From: Xanthomonas translucens pv. translucens DSM 18974
GTDB lineage: Bacteria > Pseudomonadota > Gammaproteobacteria > Xanthomonadales > Xanthomonadaceae
Assembly (NCBI RefSeq): GCF_000331775.1
Contig: NZ_CAPJ01000518.1
Span: forward strand, 1-6,154
Length of the DNA stretch: 6,154 bases
Direction: 5' to 3'
The notes beneath the pieces are model-generated. The model did not search any database, was not told the DNA's origin, and saw nothing but the letters and a program-made list of their open reading frames with translations. Position 1 is the first letter of the stretch, and each line of letters opens with the position of its first letter. Shown here one piece after another: positions 1 through 5,547 of this stretch. Both the position numbers and the translations under genes were made by a program.

Positions 1-328
1 GCCGCCGGCCGAGCCGGAGCCGGCTCCGGCCTCCGATTTCGACCACCGTACCGCCGAGTATTTCCGCACCCTGGCGATGGGCACCTGGCTGGATTTCGTC
101 GATCGCGAAGGGCGCGTACAACCGGGCAAGCTGTCCTGGGTCAGCCCGATCTCCTCGCGGTTGATGTTCGTCAACCGCCGCGGCGGCCGCCTGTGCGTGG
201 CCTCGCCGGAAGCGCTGGCGATGATGGTGCAGCTGGATCGCCTGCGCCTGCACCGCGACGACGATGCGTTCTATAGCGCCATGCAGGGGGCGGTGGACCG
301 CCTGCAGCGGGTCGCGGTCGCGGCCTGA
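1..328 (+). CDS. DUF1631 family protein, C-terminal fragment (5' end outside the window)
   Basis: The reading frame is open from base 2 to the TGA at 326-328; the true start lies upstream, so only the last 108 residues are visible. The first residues form a Pro/Glu/Ala-rich linker (PPAEPEPAPAS), followed by a compact domain that begins GTWLDF at base 80 and contains GKLSWVSPIS and FVNRRG. This domain matches the C-terminus of the complete DUF1631 protein at 553-2859 at about 55 of 75 positions by hand count, which identifies the fragment and shows that the two genes are tandem paralogues. An internal ATG at 77 is only a methionine within the domain and is not the start. The biochemical role of DUF1631 proteins is not established to my knowledge. 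I infer a small beta-rich domain at this end, perhaps PilZ-like, from the alternating hydrophobic pattern; no canonical PilZ RxxxR motif is visible. Confidence 0.85.
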   Translation, partial: PPAEPEPAPASDFDHRTAEYFRTLAMGTWLDFVDREGRVQPGKLSWVSPISSRLMFVNRRGGRLCVASPEALAMMVQLDRLRLHRDDDAFYSAMQGAVDRLQRVAVAA

Positions 329-424
329 ATCCGCGGCGCCAGGGGCGGGTTCGCGTCGCGCTGCAGCCGGCGTTATGCCAGGACCGCCTAGGATGAGGAA
401 AGAGGTCACGCTCCGGAGTTTGAA

Positions 425-556
425 ATGCCAAGCGCATCACGGTCGATGTTCAGGTACCTTGCCTACCATGCACAGGCGGAAACAGGGGCCGCGTCCGTTC
501 GACTTCCTTTTACTCCTTTTCTTGCGCCGCTCCCGGCGCGGAGCCTTTGCGCATGA
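425..556 (+). CDS. Possible small upstream ORF (43 aa) overlapping the DUF1631 start
   Basis: An ATG at 425 has a GGAG at 415-418 six bases before it and opens a 43-codon frame that ends at the TGA 554-556. That stop overlaps the ATG (553) of the DUF1631 gene as ATGA, the usual geometry of translational coupling. The product would start MPSASRSMFRYLAYHA and end in a Pro/Leu-rich stretch; it has no recognisable domain, signal peptide or membrane segment. The frame may be fortuitous, because stop-free frames are common in GC-rich DNA, though this stretch is less GC-rich than the genes. If real, it could be a leader that controls translation of the DUF1631 gene. Low confidence. Confidence 0.2.
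   Translation: MPSASRSMFRYLAYHAQAETGAASVRLPFTPFLAPLPARSLCA
524..543 (+). promoter_or_regulatory. Hairpin adjoining the ribosome binding site of the second DUF1631 gene
   Basis: GCGCCG (524-529) and CGGCGC (534-539) form a 6-bp stem with a CTCC loop. It is followed directly by GGAG (540-543), nine bases before the ATG at 553. The GGAG decides the start: it is too close to the in-frame TTG at 547 and well placed for ATG 553. The CTCC loop, and a CTCC at about 513-516, are complementary to the GGAG, so the site could be masked or exposed by RNA folding. That control role is inference. Confidence 0.3.
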
Positions 557-2859
557 GTTTCAGCCCCAGCTCGCCGCACGCACATCCCGCGCGCGACCCG
601 CATCTGTTGATGCAGGCGCGCGAGGGCATGCTGCCGGTGCTGGGGCAGGCGTTCGCCGCCGCACTGGCGCATTTCGACGACGTGCTGTTCGACCGTGCCG
701 AAAGCGCCGGTGCCTCGCAGCTGCTGTTCCTGGATGGCATGCGCGAGCTGCGCCGCCGCCGCGACGAGATCGCCGCGCGCTTCCGTGCGCAGCTGGACCA
801 GGCCTGGCAGGCGCTGGACGCCGGCACCCCGCTGTCGGCCGAAGTGGCGCTGGCCGGCTACGGCCAGGGCCTGAGCCTGGTGTCGGAAAGCGAACTGGAA
901 TCGCGGCTGGCGGTGCGCAACCTGGCAAGCGTGCTGCTGCGCGAATGGAAGCCGATGCTCAACCGCATCGACCGCCGCCTGGGCTGGATCGCCGGCGGCC
1001 TGGAACTGGACGCCGACACCAATCCGGTCGGCCCCGAACACATCGGCGTGGCGGTGCATGCCGCCTTCTCCACCAGCGATCTGGCCCCGGAGGTGCGGCT
1101 GGTGCTGATCAAGCTGTGCGAGCGCGATCTCACCGCCGGCATCGGCAGGCTCTACCAGGAGTTGGACGACAGCCTGGCGCGCGCCGGCGTGATGCCGGAG
1201 ATCTCGCGGCCCCGGCCGCCGCCACCGCCGCAGCGGCGTGCGCCCGCTCCGGAAGAACGCCAGGCGCGCGGCGACGCGGCCGGTGTCGGCGAGGACCGCG
1301 GCGCTGCCGGCGAGACCGGCGAGTACGACGACCACCACGCGCCGGCCTGGGCCAGCCGCTTCGTCGACCGTTGGGCGCAGAGCCGCGGCCACCCGCAGTC
1401 CGCCGAGACCGGCGCCAGCCAGCAGGGCATGGTGCTGGAAGCGCTGCACGAACTGCTGCAGCAGACCCGCAGCGCGCGCGAGAACGCCATCGCCGCGGCC
1501 AGCGCCGCGGTTGGCCAGCAGCGTTCGCTGAGCCAGCGCGAGATGATCTCGGTGCTGTCGCTGCTGCAGGCCACGCCCAGCGCCACGCTGCGCGCGGCGA
1601 TCGGCGACGACGGCGAATCGCTGGCGCAGCGGCTCAAGAGCGAGGTGCTGTCCAACGCCACCCAGTTCGGCGTGGACCCCACGCATGCGCGGCTGGATCC
1701 GGTCGACGAGGATGCGATCGACCTGGTCGGCATGCTGTTCGACGTGATGCTCGACGAACGCGACCTGGAAGGGCGCTCGCGCGAGATGATCGAACGCCTG
1801 GTGGTGCCGTTCGTCAAGGTCGCGCTGCTGGACCGGCGCATGTTCGTGCAGAAGACCCATCCGGCGCGGCGCCTGCTCAACGCGCTGGCCGAGGCCTGCG
1901 AAGGCAATACCGGCGAAAGCCCGGCCGAGCGCGTGCTGATGGGCAAGGTCGAGGAGATCATCGAGCGCCTGGTCGCCGATTTCAACGAGAACCTGGCGAT
2001 CTTCCTGACCCTGGAAGAGGAGTTCCGCGATTTCCTGGCCCAGCACCGGCGCCGCATCGAAATCGCCGAGCGCCGCGCCGCCGAGACCCAGCGCGGCCAG
2101 GAAAAGCTGGAACTGGCCCGGCAGCGCGCCGAGGCCGAGCTGCAGCTGCGGCTGCAGGGCGCGCCGTTGCCGCAGGCGCTGGAGGATTTCCTGCGCCAGC
2201 CTTGGCAGCACCACCTGACCATGGCGGTGCTGCGCGAGGGCGAGGACGGCGCCGGCGTGCGCGATGCGCTGGCGCTGGCCGACGGCCTGCTCGAGGAAGC
2301 GGCCGAGGCGCGGCGGCATATCGTCGGTAAGCCCTGGCTGCAGGCCTGGCAGGGGCCGTTGCACAAGGTCTTCGCCAGCGTCGGCCTGCATGCCGAGGCG
2401 GCTGCTGCGGCGATCAATGCGCTGCACGATACGCTGCAGGCCGTGGCCGAACTGCGACCGGAACTGGAGCGCCCGCTGCCGGAGCTGCCGCAGGTGGCGC
2501 TGCCGCAGCCGCCGCTGCAGGAGGCGCAGCCGGTGGAGGTCACTGCGGCGGAAACGACCGAGGACTACGACAACGCCGACGCCGACCGGTTCCGCGCGAT
2601 GCCGATCGGCACCTGGCTGGATTTCATCGATCGCGACGGCAAGGTGCAGACCGGCAAGCTGTCGTGGGTGAGCCCGATCTCGGCGCGGCTGCTGTTCGTC
2701 AACCGCCGCGGCGTGCGCTTCTGCGTGGTCTCGCCGGAGGAGCTGGCGGTGATGGTGCGGCTGGGCCGGCTGCGCAGCCACATCAACGATGGCGCTTTCG
2801 ACAGCGCGATGCAGGGCGTCATCGACCGGCTCGATCCGCAGAACGCGACGCTGCACTGA
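553..2859 (+). CDS. DUF1631 domain-containing protein (complete, 768 aa)
   Basis: This is a large, mostly alpha-helical, apparently cytoplasmic protein of the DUF1631 family; no signal peptide or membrane segment is visible and no catalytic motif can be named. The family core is recognised at residues about 390-453, with PFVKVALLDRRMF and HPARRLLN. Before it lies a Pro-rich, charged linker (about 218-237). After it, residues about 488-536 are rich in Glu/Arg/Ala and likely form a coiled coil. The C-terminal domain starts at GTWLDF (residue 686) and matches the upstream partial gene closely. The start is ATG 553, with GGAG at 540-543, rather than TTG 547. The gene follows its paralogue on the same strand after 224 bases, so it may have its own promoter. 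Some Xanthomonas annotations, as I recall, label such proteins thymidine phosphorylase; nothing here supports that. Function is unknown; a role as scaffold or regulator is only a guess. Confidence 0.9.
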   Translation: MSFSPSSPHAHPARDPHLLMQAREGMLPVLGQAFAAALAHFDDVLFDRAESAGASQLLFLDGMRELRRRRDEIAARFRAQLDQAWQALDAGTPLSAEVALAGYGQGLSLVSESELESRLAVRNLASVLLREWKPMLNRIDRRLGWIAGGLELDADTNPVGPEHIGVAVHAAFSTSDLAPEVRLVLIKLCERDLTAGIGRLYQELDDSLARAGVMPEISRPRPPPPPQRRAPAPEERQARGDAAGVGEDRGAAGETGEYDDHHAPAWASRFVDRWAQSRGHPQSAETGASQQGMVLEALHELLQQTRSARENAIAAASAAVGQQRSLSQREMISVLSLLQATPSATLRAAIGDDGESLAQRLKSEVLSNATQFGVDPTHARLDPVDEDAIDLVGMLFDVMLDERDLEGRSREMIERLVVPFVKVALLDRRMFVQKTHPARRLLNALAEACEGNTGESPAERVLMGKVEEIIERLVADFNENLAIFLTLEEEFRDFLAQHRRRIEIAERRAAETQRGQEKLELARQRAEAELQLRLQGAPLPQALEDFLRQPWQHHLTMAVLREGEDGAGVRDALALADGLLEEAAEARRHIVGKPWLQAWQGPLHKVFASVGLHAEAAAAAINALHDTLQAVAELRPELERPLPELPQVALPQPPLQEAQPVEVTAAETTEDYDNADADRFRAMPIGTWLDFIDRDGKVQTGKLSWVSPISARLLFVNRRGVRFCVVSPEELAVMVRLGRLRSHINDGAFDSAMQGVIDRLDPQNATLH

Positions 2860-2951
2860 ACCGGATCGACGTTCGCCGCGTGGCGCGGGCTGTCGCCATG
2901 CCAGCGTCGGCCGCATGACGGGAGCGGTCCGTTTGCAGGGCGTCACGATCC

Positions 2952-2975
2952 CGGTGTGCGCTGATGCACCGTTTT
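2952..2975 (+). terminator. Probable intrinsic terminator after the second DUF1631 gene
   Basis: CGGTGTG (2952-2958) pairs with TGCACCG (2965-2971) in a 7-bp stem with two G-U pairs and a 6-base loop. It is followed at once by TTTT (2972-2975) and then AT-rich sequence. It lies 92 bases after the DUF1631 stop codon. The stem is modest, so termination efficiency is uncertain. Confidence 0.5.
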
Positions 2976-3064
2976 CATATAGCTTCTTGATTGCTGGTCT
3001 ATACGATTATTTTATATCTGTGCGATGTCGGTTGATGAGGCGGAATAGGCGTGTTAGTTTTTCA

Positions 3065-3084
3065 CGGGATTTTGAAAAGTCCCG
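3065..3084. repeat. Inverted repeat over a candidate promoter
   Basis: CGGGATTT (3065-3072) pairs with AAGTCCCG (3077-3084), with one G-T pair and a 4-base centre TGAA. No T-run follows, so it is not a terminator. It overlaps the candidate -35 box TTGAAA (3072-3077) of the small gene at 3175, so it could be an operator. That role is inferred from position only. Confidence 0.35.
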
Positions 3085-3116
3085 CGTTGCGCTGTATCTT
3101 GATAATGTAATAAAAT
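3072..3116 (+). promoter_or_regulatory. Candidate sigma-70 promoter(s) for the small exported-protein gene
   Basis: TTGAAA (3072-3077), a 17-base spacer and TATCTT (3095-3100) give a plausible pair. A second possibility is the -10-like TAAAAT (3111-3116) behind TTGCGC (3087-3092) with an 18-base spacer. Both lie 60-100 bases before the ATG at 3175. AT-rich DNA produces such matches by chance, so the choice is uncertain. Confidence 0.35.
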
Positions 3117-3174
3117 ATGCTCTTCATGCAAATTTGAATAAATGTACTTTCAATAAAATAGTTAAGGAATTCAT

Positions 3175-3603
3175 ATGGAAATCAGTTTCTCGTTTTCGCA
3201 TTTGCAGCGCCGTGCGTCGGCCGTTCCCGCTGCAGTGCTGCTGTGTGCGATGTTCGTGGCTTCTGGTGCTAGCGCTGCCGAGGTTGGTCGCCTTAGAGTA
3301 ATTGGGACAGTGCTATGACCGGCGGACAACACCCAAACGGTGTCGAGCCAAGAGGTTTTCAAGGCACTTTGGGGAAGTGCATATAGTTTATGCCGCAGTC
3401 GCCACCGCGACACCAAGTCTGTTGGCTTGGTGAGCTATACTGTTAGCAGCAGGGATAATTCAGGGCATTACAATGTCAGTACTTTATGGGGTTGCAAAAA
3501 TAATCCGTGACAACATACGGAAATTCATGCTGTGAACGGGGCGTGGATTTTCCAGTCGCGCGCCGAGTCTATTGATTATTTGAGTATTGGCAAGAAGCTG
3601 TAG
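3175..3603 (+). pseudogene. Small exported protein, reading frame interrupted by two TGA codons
   Basis: ATG 3175 has an AAGGA (3164-3168) six bases upstream. The product starts with a clear Sec signal peptide: a short basic part (HLQRRAS), a hydrophobic core (AAVLLCAMFVASG) and a cleavage motif ASA just before AEVG, at about residue 34. Codon 48 is TGA (3316-3318). The same frame then runs 63 codons (49-111) to a second TGA (3508-3510), then 30 more codons to a TAG (3601-3603), 142 codons in all. The parts after the stops look like protein: VFKALWGSAYSLC, VGLVSYTVSSRDNSGHYN and HAVNGAWIFQ, with cysteines at 73 and 107 that could pair. Neither downstream part has its own in-frame ATG. One substitution each (CGA or TGG to TGA) would explain the stops, so I read it as a recently inactivated gene. 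UGA readthrough and sequencing error remain possible. I do not recognise the family. Codon use is less GC-rich than in the neighbours. Confidence 0.55.
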
Positions 3604-3607
3604 CGCT

Positions 3608-3643
3608 GCCTTTCCTTTTCCTGCTTGCGGGAAAAGAAAAGGC
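3608..3643. repeat. 16-bp inverted repeat just after the broken gene
   Basis: Left arm 3608-3623 and right arm 3628-3643 pair over 16 positions with one mismatch (C3614/A3637) and one G-T pair, around a CTTG loop. The left arm is T/C-rich (CCTTTCCTTTTCC) and the right arm A/G-rich. It starts five bases after the TAG at 3603. This placement suggests a 3' end or stability hairpin for that transcript, but no U-tract follows on either strand, so a classical intrinsic terminator is not supported. Confidence 0.45.
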
Positions 3644-3974
3644 TCTATCTGCGAATCTGCTTCGTTCCCGGCATTTTCCGTTCTCCATATCGGCTTGATG
3701 GTGCGGGGTAGTAACTCCTGACCCTGTCCATGCCGGGATGCCCCGTCGTCCCGCGATGTCCGGCTCAAGCGTGCCGTGCGGACCAGTCCGTGATGCCTGG
3801 CAGTCTTCGTTTTACCTCCATGCCATCCACATGGCGCTTGTCCGGCCGCCATCATGTCGCTGCGTTGTACGCCCAGGCTGCAAGCGGCGAGGGCTAGGCC
3901 ACGCATGCCGGTTGCCGGCGCTGCCAGCGCCGCGCGGACCCTGTAGCATCGGCGCCGACTAGGGCGGGCAACGC
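3644..3974. other. Noncoding stretch between the broken gene and pntA
   Basis: No convincing gene is seen in these 331 bases. Base composition climbs from moderate back to GC-rich across it. Short frames at 3738-3962 (plus) and 3484-3906 (minus) lack ribosome binding sites and recognisable motifs, and the minus frame runs antisense through the end of the broken gene. The last 60 bases hold the candidate pntA promoter and a short hairpin. Confidence 0.5.
3916..3949 (+). promoter_or_regulatory. Candidate pntA promoter with overlapping hairpin
   Basis: CTGCCA (3921-3926), a 17-base spacer and TAGCAT (3944-3949) match a sigma-70 promoter at 8 of 12 consensus positions. The -35 region lies within a perfect 7-bp inverted repeat, CGGCGCT (3916-3922) and AGCGCCG (3926-3932). 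The repeat could be an operator or chance GC symmetry. A transcript from here would have a leader of about 20-30 bases before the pntA start. Confidence 0.3.
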
Positions 3975-5066
3975 ATGGGGAATCGCATGGCAGTGCAGGT
4001 GCTGGTGGTGAAGGAAACGGCGCACGGCGAACGCCGCGTGGCGGCGACGCCGGAGACGGTGAAGAAGCTGGTCGCGCTCGGCGCGCAGGTGCATGTCGAA
4101 CCCGACGCCGGCGTGTCCGCCGGCTTCGTCGATGCGGCCTATCTCGCGGCCGGCGCGCAACTCGCCGATGCCGCGACCCCGGCGCAGGCCGATCTGGTGC
4201 TGTGCGTGCAGCCGCTGCCGGTCGCCGCGCTGCACCAGCTCAAGCCCGCCGCGGGCGTGGTCGGGATCCTGCAGCCTCAGGCCGATCCGGCGCGCGCCGA
4301 GGCGATGCAGGCGCGGCAATTGGTCGCCTTCCCGCTGGAACGGCTGCCGCGCACCACCCGCGCCCAGGCGATGGACGTGCTCAGCTCGCAGGCCGGCATG
4401 GCCGGCTACAAGGCCACCTTGATCGCCGCGCAGCTGGCGCCGCGTTTCTTCCCGATGCTGACCACCGCCGCCGGCACCATCCGCCCGTCCAAGGTGCTGA
4501 TCGTCGGCGCCGGCGTGGCCGGCCTGCAGGCCATCGCCACGGCCAGGCGCCTGGGCGCGCAGGTCGAGGGCTTCGACGTGCGCCCGGAAACGCGCGAGCA
4601 GATCGAATCGCTGGGCGGCAAGTTCCTCGAGCTGGGGGTCAGCGCCGCGGGCGAGGGCGGCTATGCGCGGCAGCTGACCGAGGACGAGCGCGCCGAGCAG
4701 CAGCGGCGCCTGGCCGAGCACCTGAAGGGCATCGACGTGGTGGTGTGCACCGCCGCGGTGCCGGGGCGGCCGGCGCCGAAGATCCTCAGCGCGGCGATGG
4801 TCGAGGGCATGAAGCCGGGCAGCGTGGTGGTGGACCTGGCCGCCGAGACCGGCGGCAACTGCGAACTGACCCGCCCCGGCGACACCATCGCGCACGCCGG
4901 CGTGGTCGTCGCCGGCCCGCTCGACTTGGCCAGCATGGGCGCGGTGCACGCCAGCGAGATGTATGCGCGCAACGTCTACAACTTCGTCGCGCTGTTCCTG
5001 AAGGACGGCGCGATCGGCTACGACTGGGACGACGAGCTGCTGGCCAAGACGCGCTGGACCGGTTGA
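3975..5066 (+). CDS. pntA: NAD(P) transhydrogenase subunit alpha part 1 (soluble NAD(H)-binding domain dI)
   Basis: This is the peripheral dI component of proton-translocating transhydrogenase. With membrane domain dII and the NADP(H)-binding dIII it moves hydride between NADH and NADP+ on the cytoplasmic face of the inner membrane, driven by the proton gradient. The N-terminal signature is KETAHGERRVAATPE (13-27). The 'RQD loop' residues fit R126, Q131 and D134, with S137, in RTTRAQAMDVLSSQ. The Rossmann motif is GAGVAG (178-183), with D201 placed to bind the adenosine ribose. GGYA (228-231) fits the mobile loop, and VPGRPAPKI and GGNC (293-296) are typical of transhydrogenase rather than alanine dehydrogenase. 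The 363-aa length suits the split, soluble-only form (384 aa in Rhodospirillum rubrum, from memory). The start is ATG 3975 or ATG 3987; GGGGAA at 3977-3982 sits only four bases before the second. No pntAB or pntB follows in the window. Confidence 0.92.
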   Translation: MGNRMAVQVLVVKETAHGERRVAATPETVKKLVALGAQVHVEPDAGVSAGFVDAAYLAAGAQLADAATPAQADLVLCVQPLPVAALHQLKPAAGVVGILQPQADPARAEAMQARQLVAFPLERLPRTTRAQAMDVLSSQAGMAGYKATLIAAQLAPRFFPMLTTAAGTIRPSKVLIVGAGVAGLQAIATARRLGAQVEGFDVRPETREQIESLGGKFLELGVSAAGEGGYARQLTEDERAEQQRRLAEHLKGIDVVVCTAAVPGRPAPKILSAAMVEGMKPGSVVVDLAAETGGNCELTRPGDTIAHAGVVVAGPLDLASMGAVHASEMYARNVYNFVALFLKDGAIGYDWDDELLAKTRWTG

Positions 5067-5203
5067 TCGGTCGATCGGCGCACTCGGCCGCGTGCCGCGC
5101 CTGCCACGGCGGCCGGCATCGACGCCGCGCGCCGATGCGACAGTTGCTGACGGCGCCAGAGCGTTTTCTCGCAACATTCCCCGCAGCTTGCCGGCCCTAC
5201 CTG

Positions 5204-5229
5204 GCCTGCAAGCCGCAGGCGACCTGCGG
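5204..5229. repeat. Overlapping, mutually exclusive short hairpins
   Basis: GCCTGC (5204-5209) can pair with GCAGGC (5215-5220). Alternatively CCGCAGG (5213-5219) can pair with CCTGCGG (5223-5229). The two share bases 5215-5219, so only one can form at a time. They lie about 140 bases after the pntA stop and directly before the REP-like repeat, and may be a decayed repeat unit or part of a 3' end. No U-tract is present. Confidence 0.35.
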
Positions 5230-5237
5230 GAGCCAAC

Positions 5238-5305
5238 TGTGGGAGCGACTGCAGTCGCGACGGGCGTTACCGGTAGAGCGCGTCGCGACTGCAGTCGTTC
5301 CCACA
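5238..5305. repeat. REP-like long palindromic intergenic repeat
   Basis: Arms of 25 bases (5238-5262 and 5281-5305) are reverse complements except for one position that still makes a G-T pair, around an 18-base centre. Each arm begins or ends in TGTGGGA/TCCCACA and includes GCGACTGCAGTCG; in the left arm GCGACTGCAGTCGC (5245-5258) is itself a perfect 14-base palindrome. I know similar GGGAGCGACT-type hairpins as dispersed intergenic repeats in Xanthomonas and relatives. Such elements are generally moved by REP-associated tyrosine (RAYT) transposases; none is encoded here. Its position between two convergent genes is typical and may help end both transcripts. Confidence 0.75.
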
Positions 5306-5508
5306 ACAGGCCGCCGGCTGCAAATTCCCGAGCGACGCCTCCGCGGCGACCTGCCTGCGCATTTTCGACCCGGGCGATGGCGCGATATCACCCCACGGGT
5401 TTATGGCGGCCGATGCGATCGGCGACGGCCCCTGTGCGCGCGTCGCCCTGGCCACGATCGATGCCCGGATCACCCAGCGGCCGCGGCGACAGCCGGTGAA
5501 TAGCTTCG

Positions 5509-5547
5509 AAAAAACCCTGCGGCCGCCTTGACGCGCCTCTCCGGCGC
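5509..5547 (-). terminator. Weak candidate terminator region after the DUF3106 gene
   Basis: Read on the minus strand, the DUF3106 stop codon is followed at once by a 5-bp hairpin (GCGCC/GGCGC, 5533-5547, loop GGAGA). A run of six T (5509-5514) comes 18 bases later, after a GCGGCCGC palindrome. The hairpin and the T-run are separated, so it is not a canonical intrinsic terminator. Low confidence. Confidence 0.25.

Larger units (their letters stand above)
2860..3174. other. Intergenic region turning sharply AT-rich
   Basis: The first 110 bases after the DUF1631 stop remain GC-rich and end in a probable terminator (2952-2975). From there the composition changes abruptly: 3101-3178 holds only 18 G/C in 78 bases by hand count, against a clearly GC-dominated surrounding. 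It contains a short inverted repeat, candidate promoters and the ribosome binding site of the broken gene at 3175. A plus-strand frame stays open through this stretch (2789-3301), but it begins inside the DUF1631 gene, has no ribosome binding site and resembles no family I know. AT-rich islands in GC-rich genomes are typical of acquired DNA and of sites bound by silencing proteins such as MvaT/H-NS-like factors; this is inference here. Confidence 0.6.
5067..5547. other. Noncoding spacer between convergent pntA and the DUF3106 gene
   Basis: These 481 bases contain no credible gene; open frames in them have no ribosome binding site or family motif, and several owe their length to the repeat. 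I looked for remains of pntAB or pntB and found none. The spacer carries two alternative short hairpins (5204-5229), the REP-like hairpin (5238-5305), two copies of GCGGCCGC (5477-5484 and 5519-5526) and an A-run (5509-5514). Confidence 0.6.

Noticed and set aside
264..2330. Plus-strand open frame (688 codons) in another frame across both DUF1631 genes
   Set aside because: The Arg/Ala/Gly-rich product is typical of an out-of-frame shadow in GC-rich DNA; it begins inside one real gene and ends inside the other.
463..2946. Very long minus-strand open frame (827 codons) opposite the DUF1631 gene
   Set aside because: It mirrors the GC-rich codon pattern of the plus-strand gene, has a low-complexity Gln/Arg/Leu/His-rich product without domains, and lacks a ribosome binding site; the plus strand has the family match.
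2789..3301. Plus-strand frame of 170 codons that stays open through the AT-rich region
   Set aside because: It starts inside the DUF1631 gene without a ribosome binding site, crosses the terminator, and overlaps the signal-peptide gene in another frame. The open length in AT-rich DNA is slightly surprising, but no motif supports it.
3316..3360. Selenocysteine insertion at the TGA of codon 48
   Set aside because: Only a weak 5-bp stem (ACACC/GGTGT) follows, without the bulged hairpin and loop bases of a bacterial SECIS element. The protein is not a known selenoprotein type, and the second TGA has no comparable structure.
3484..3906. Minus-strand 140-codon frame in the spacer before pntA
   Set aside because: No ribosome binding site, no family resemblance, and it overlaps the 3' end of the broken gene and its hairpin in antisense.
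3894..5306. Minus-strand 470-codon frame opposite pntA
   Set aside because: It is a shadow of pntA with Arg/His/Gly-rich low-complexity sequence, and its 5' end runs through the REP-like repeat.
5092..5499. Plus-strand 135-codon frame after pntA, considered as a remnant of pntAB
   Set aside because: No hydrophobic membrane segments as expected for the transhydrogenase membrane domain; Arg/Ala/Pro-rich content and the embedded repeat indicate noncoding DNA.
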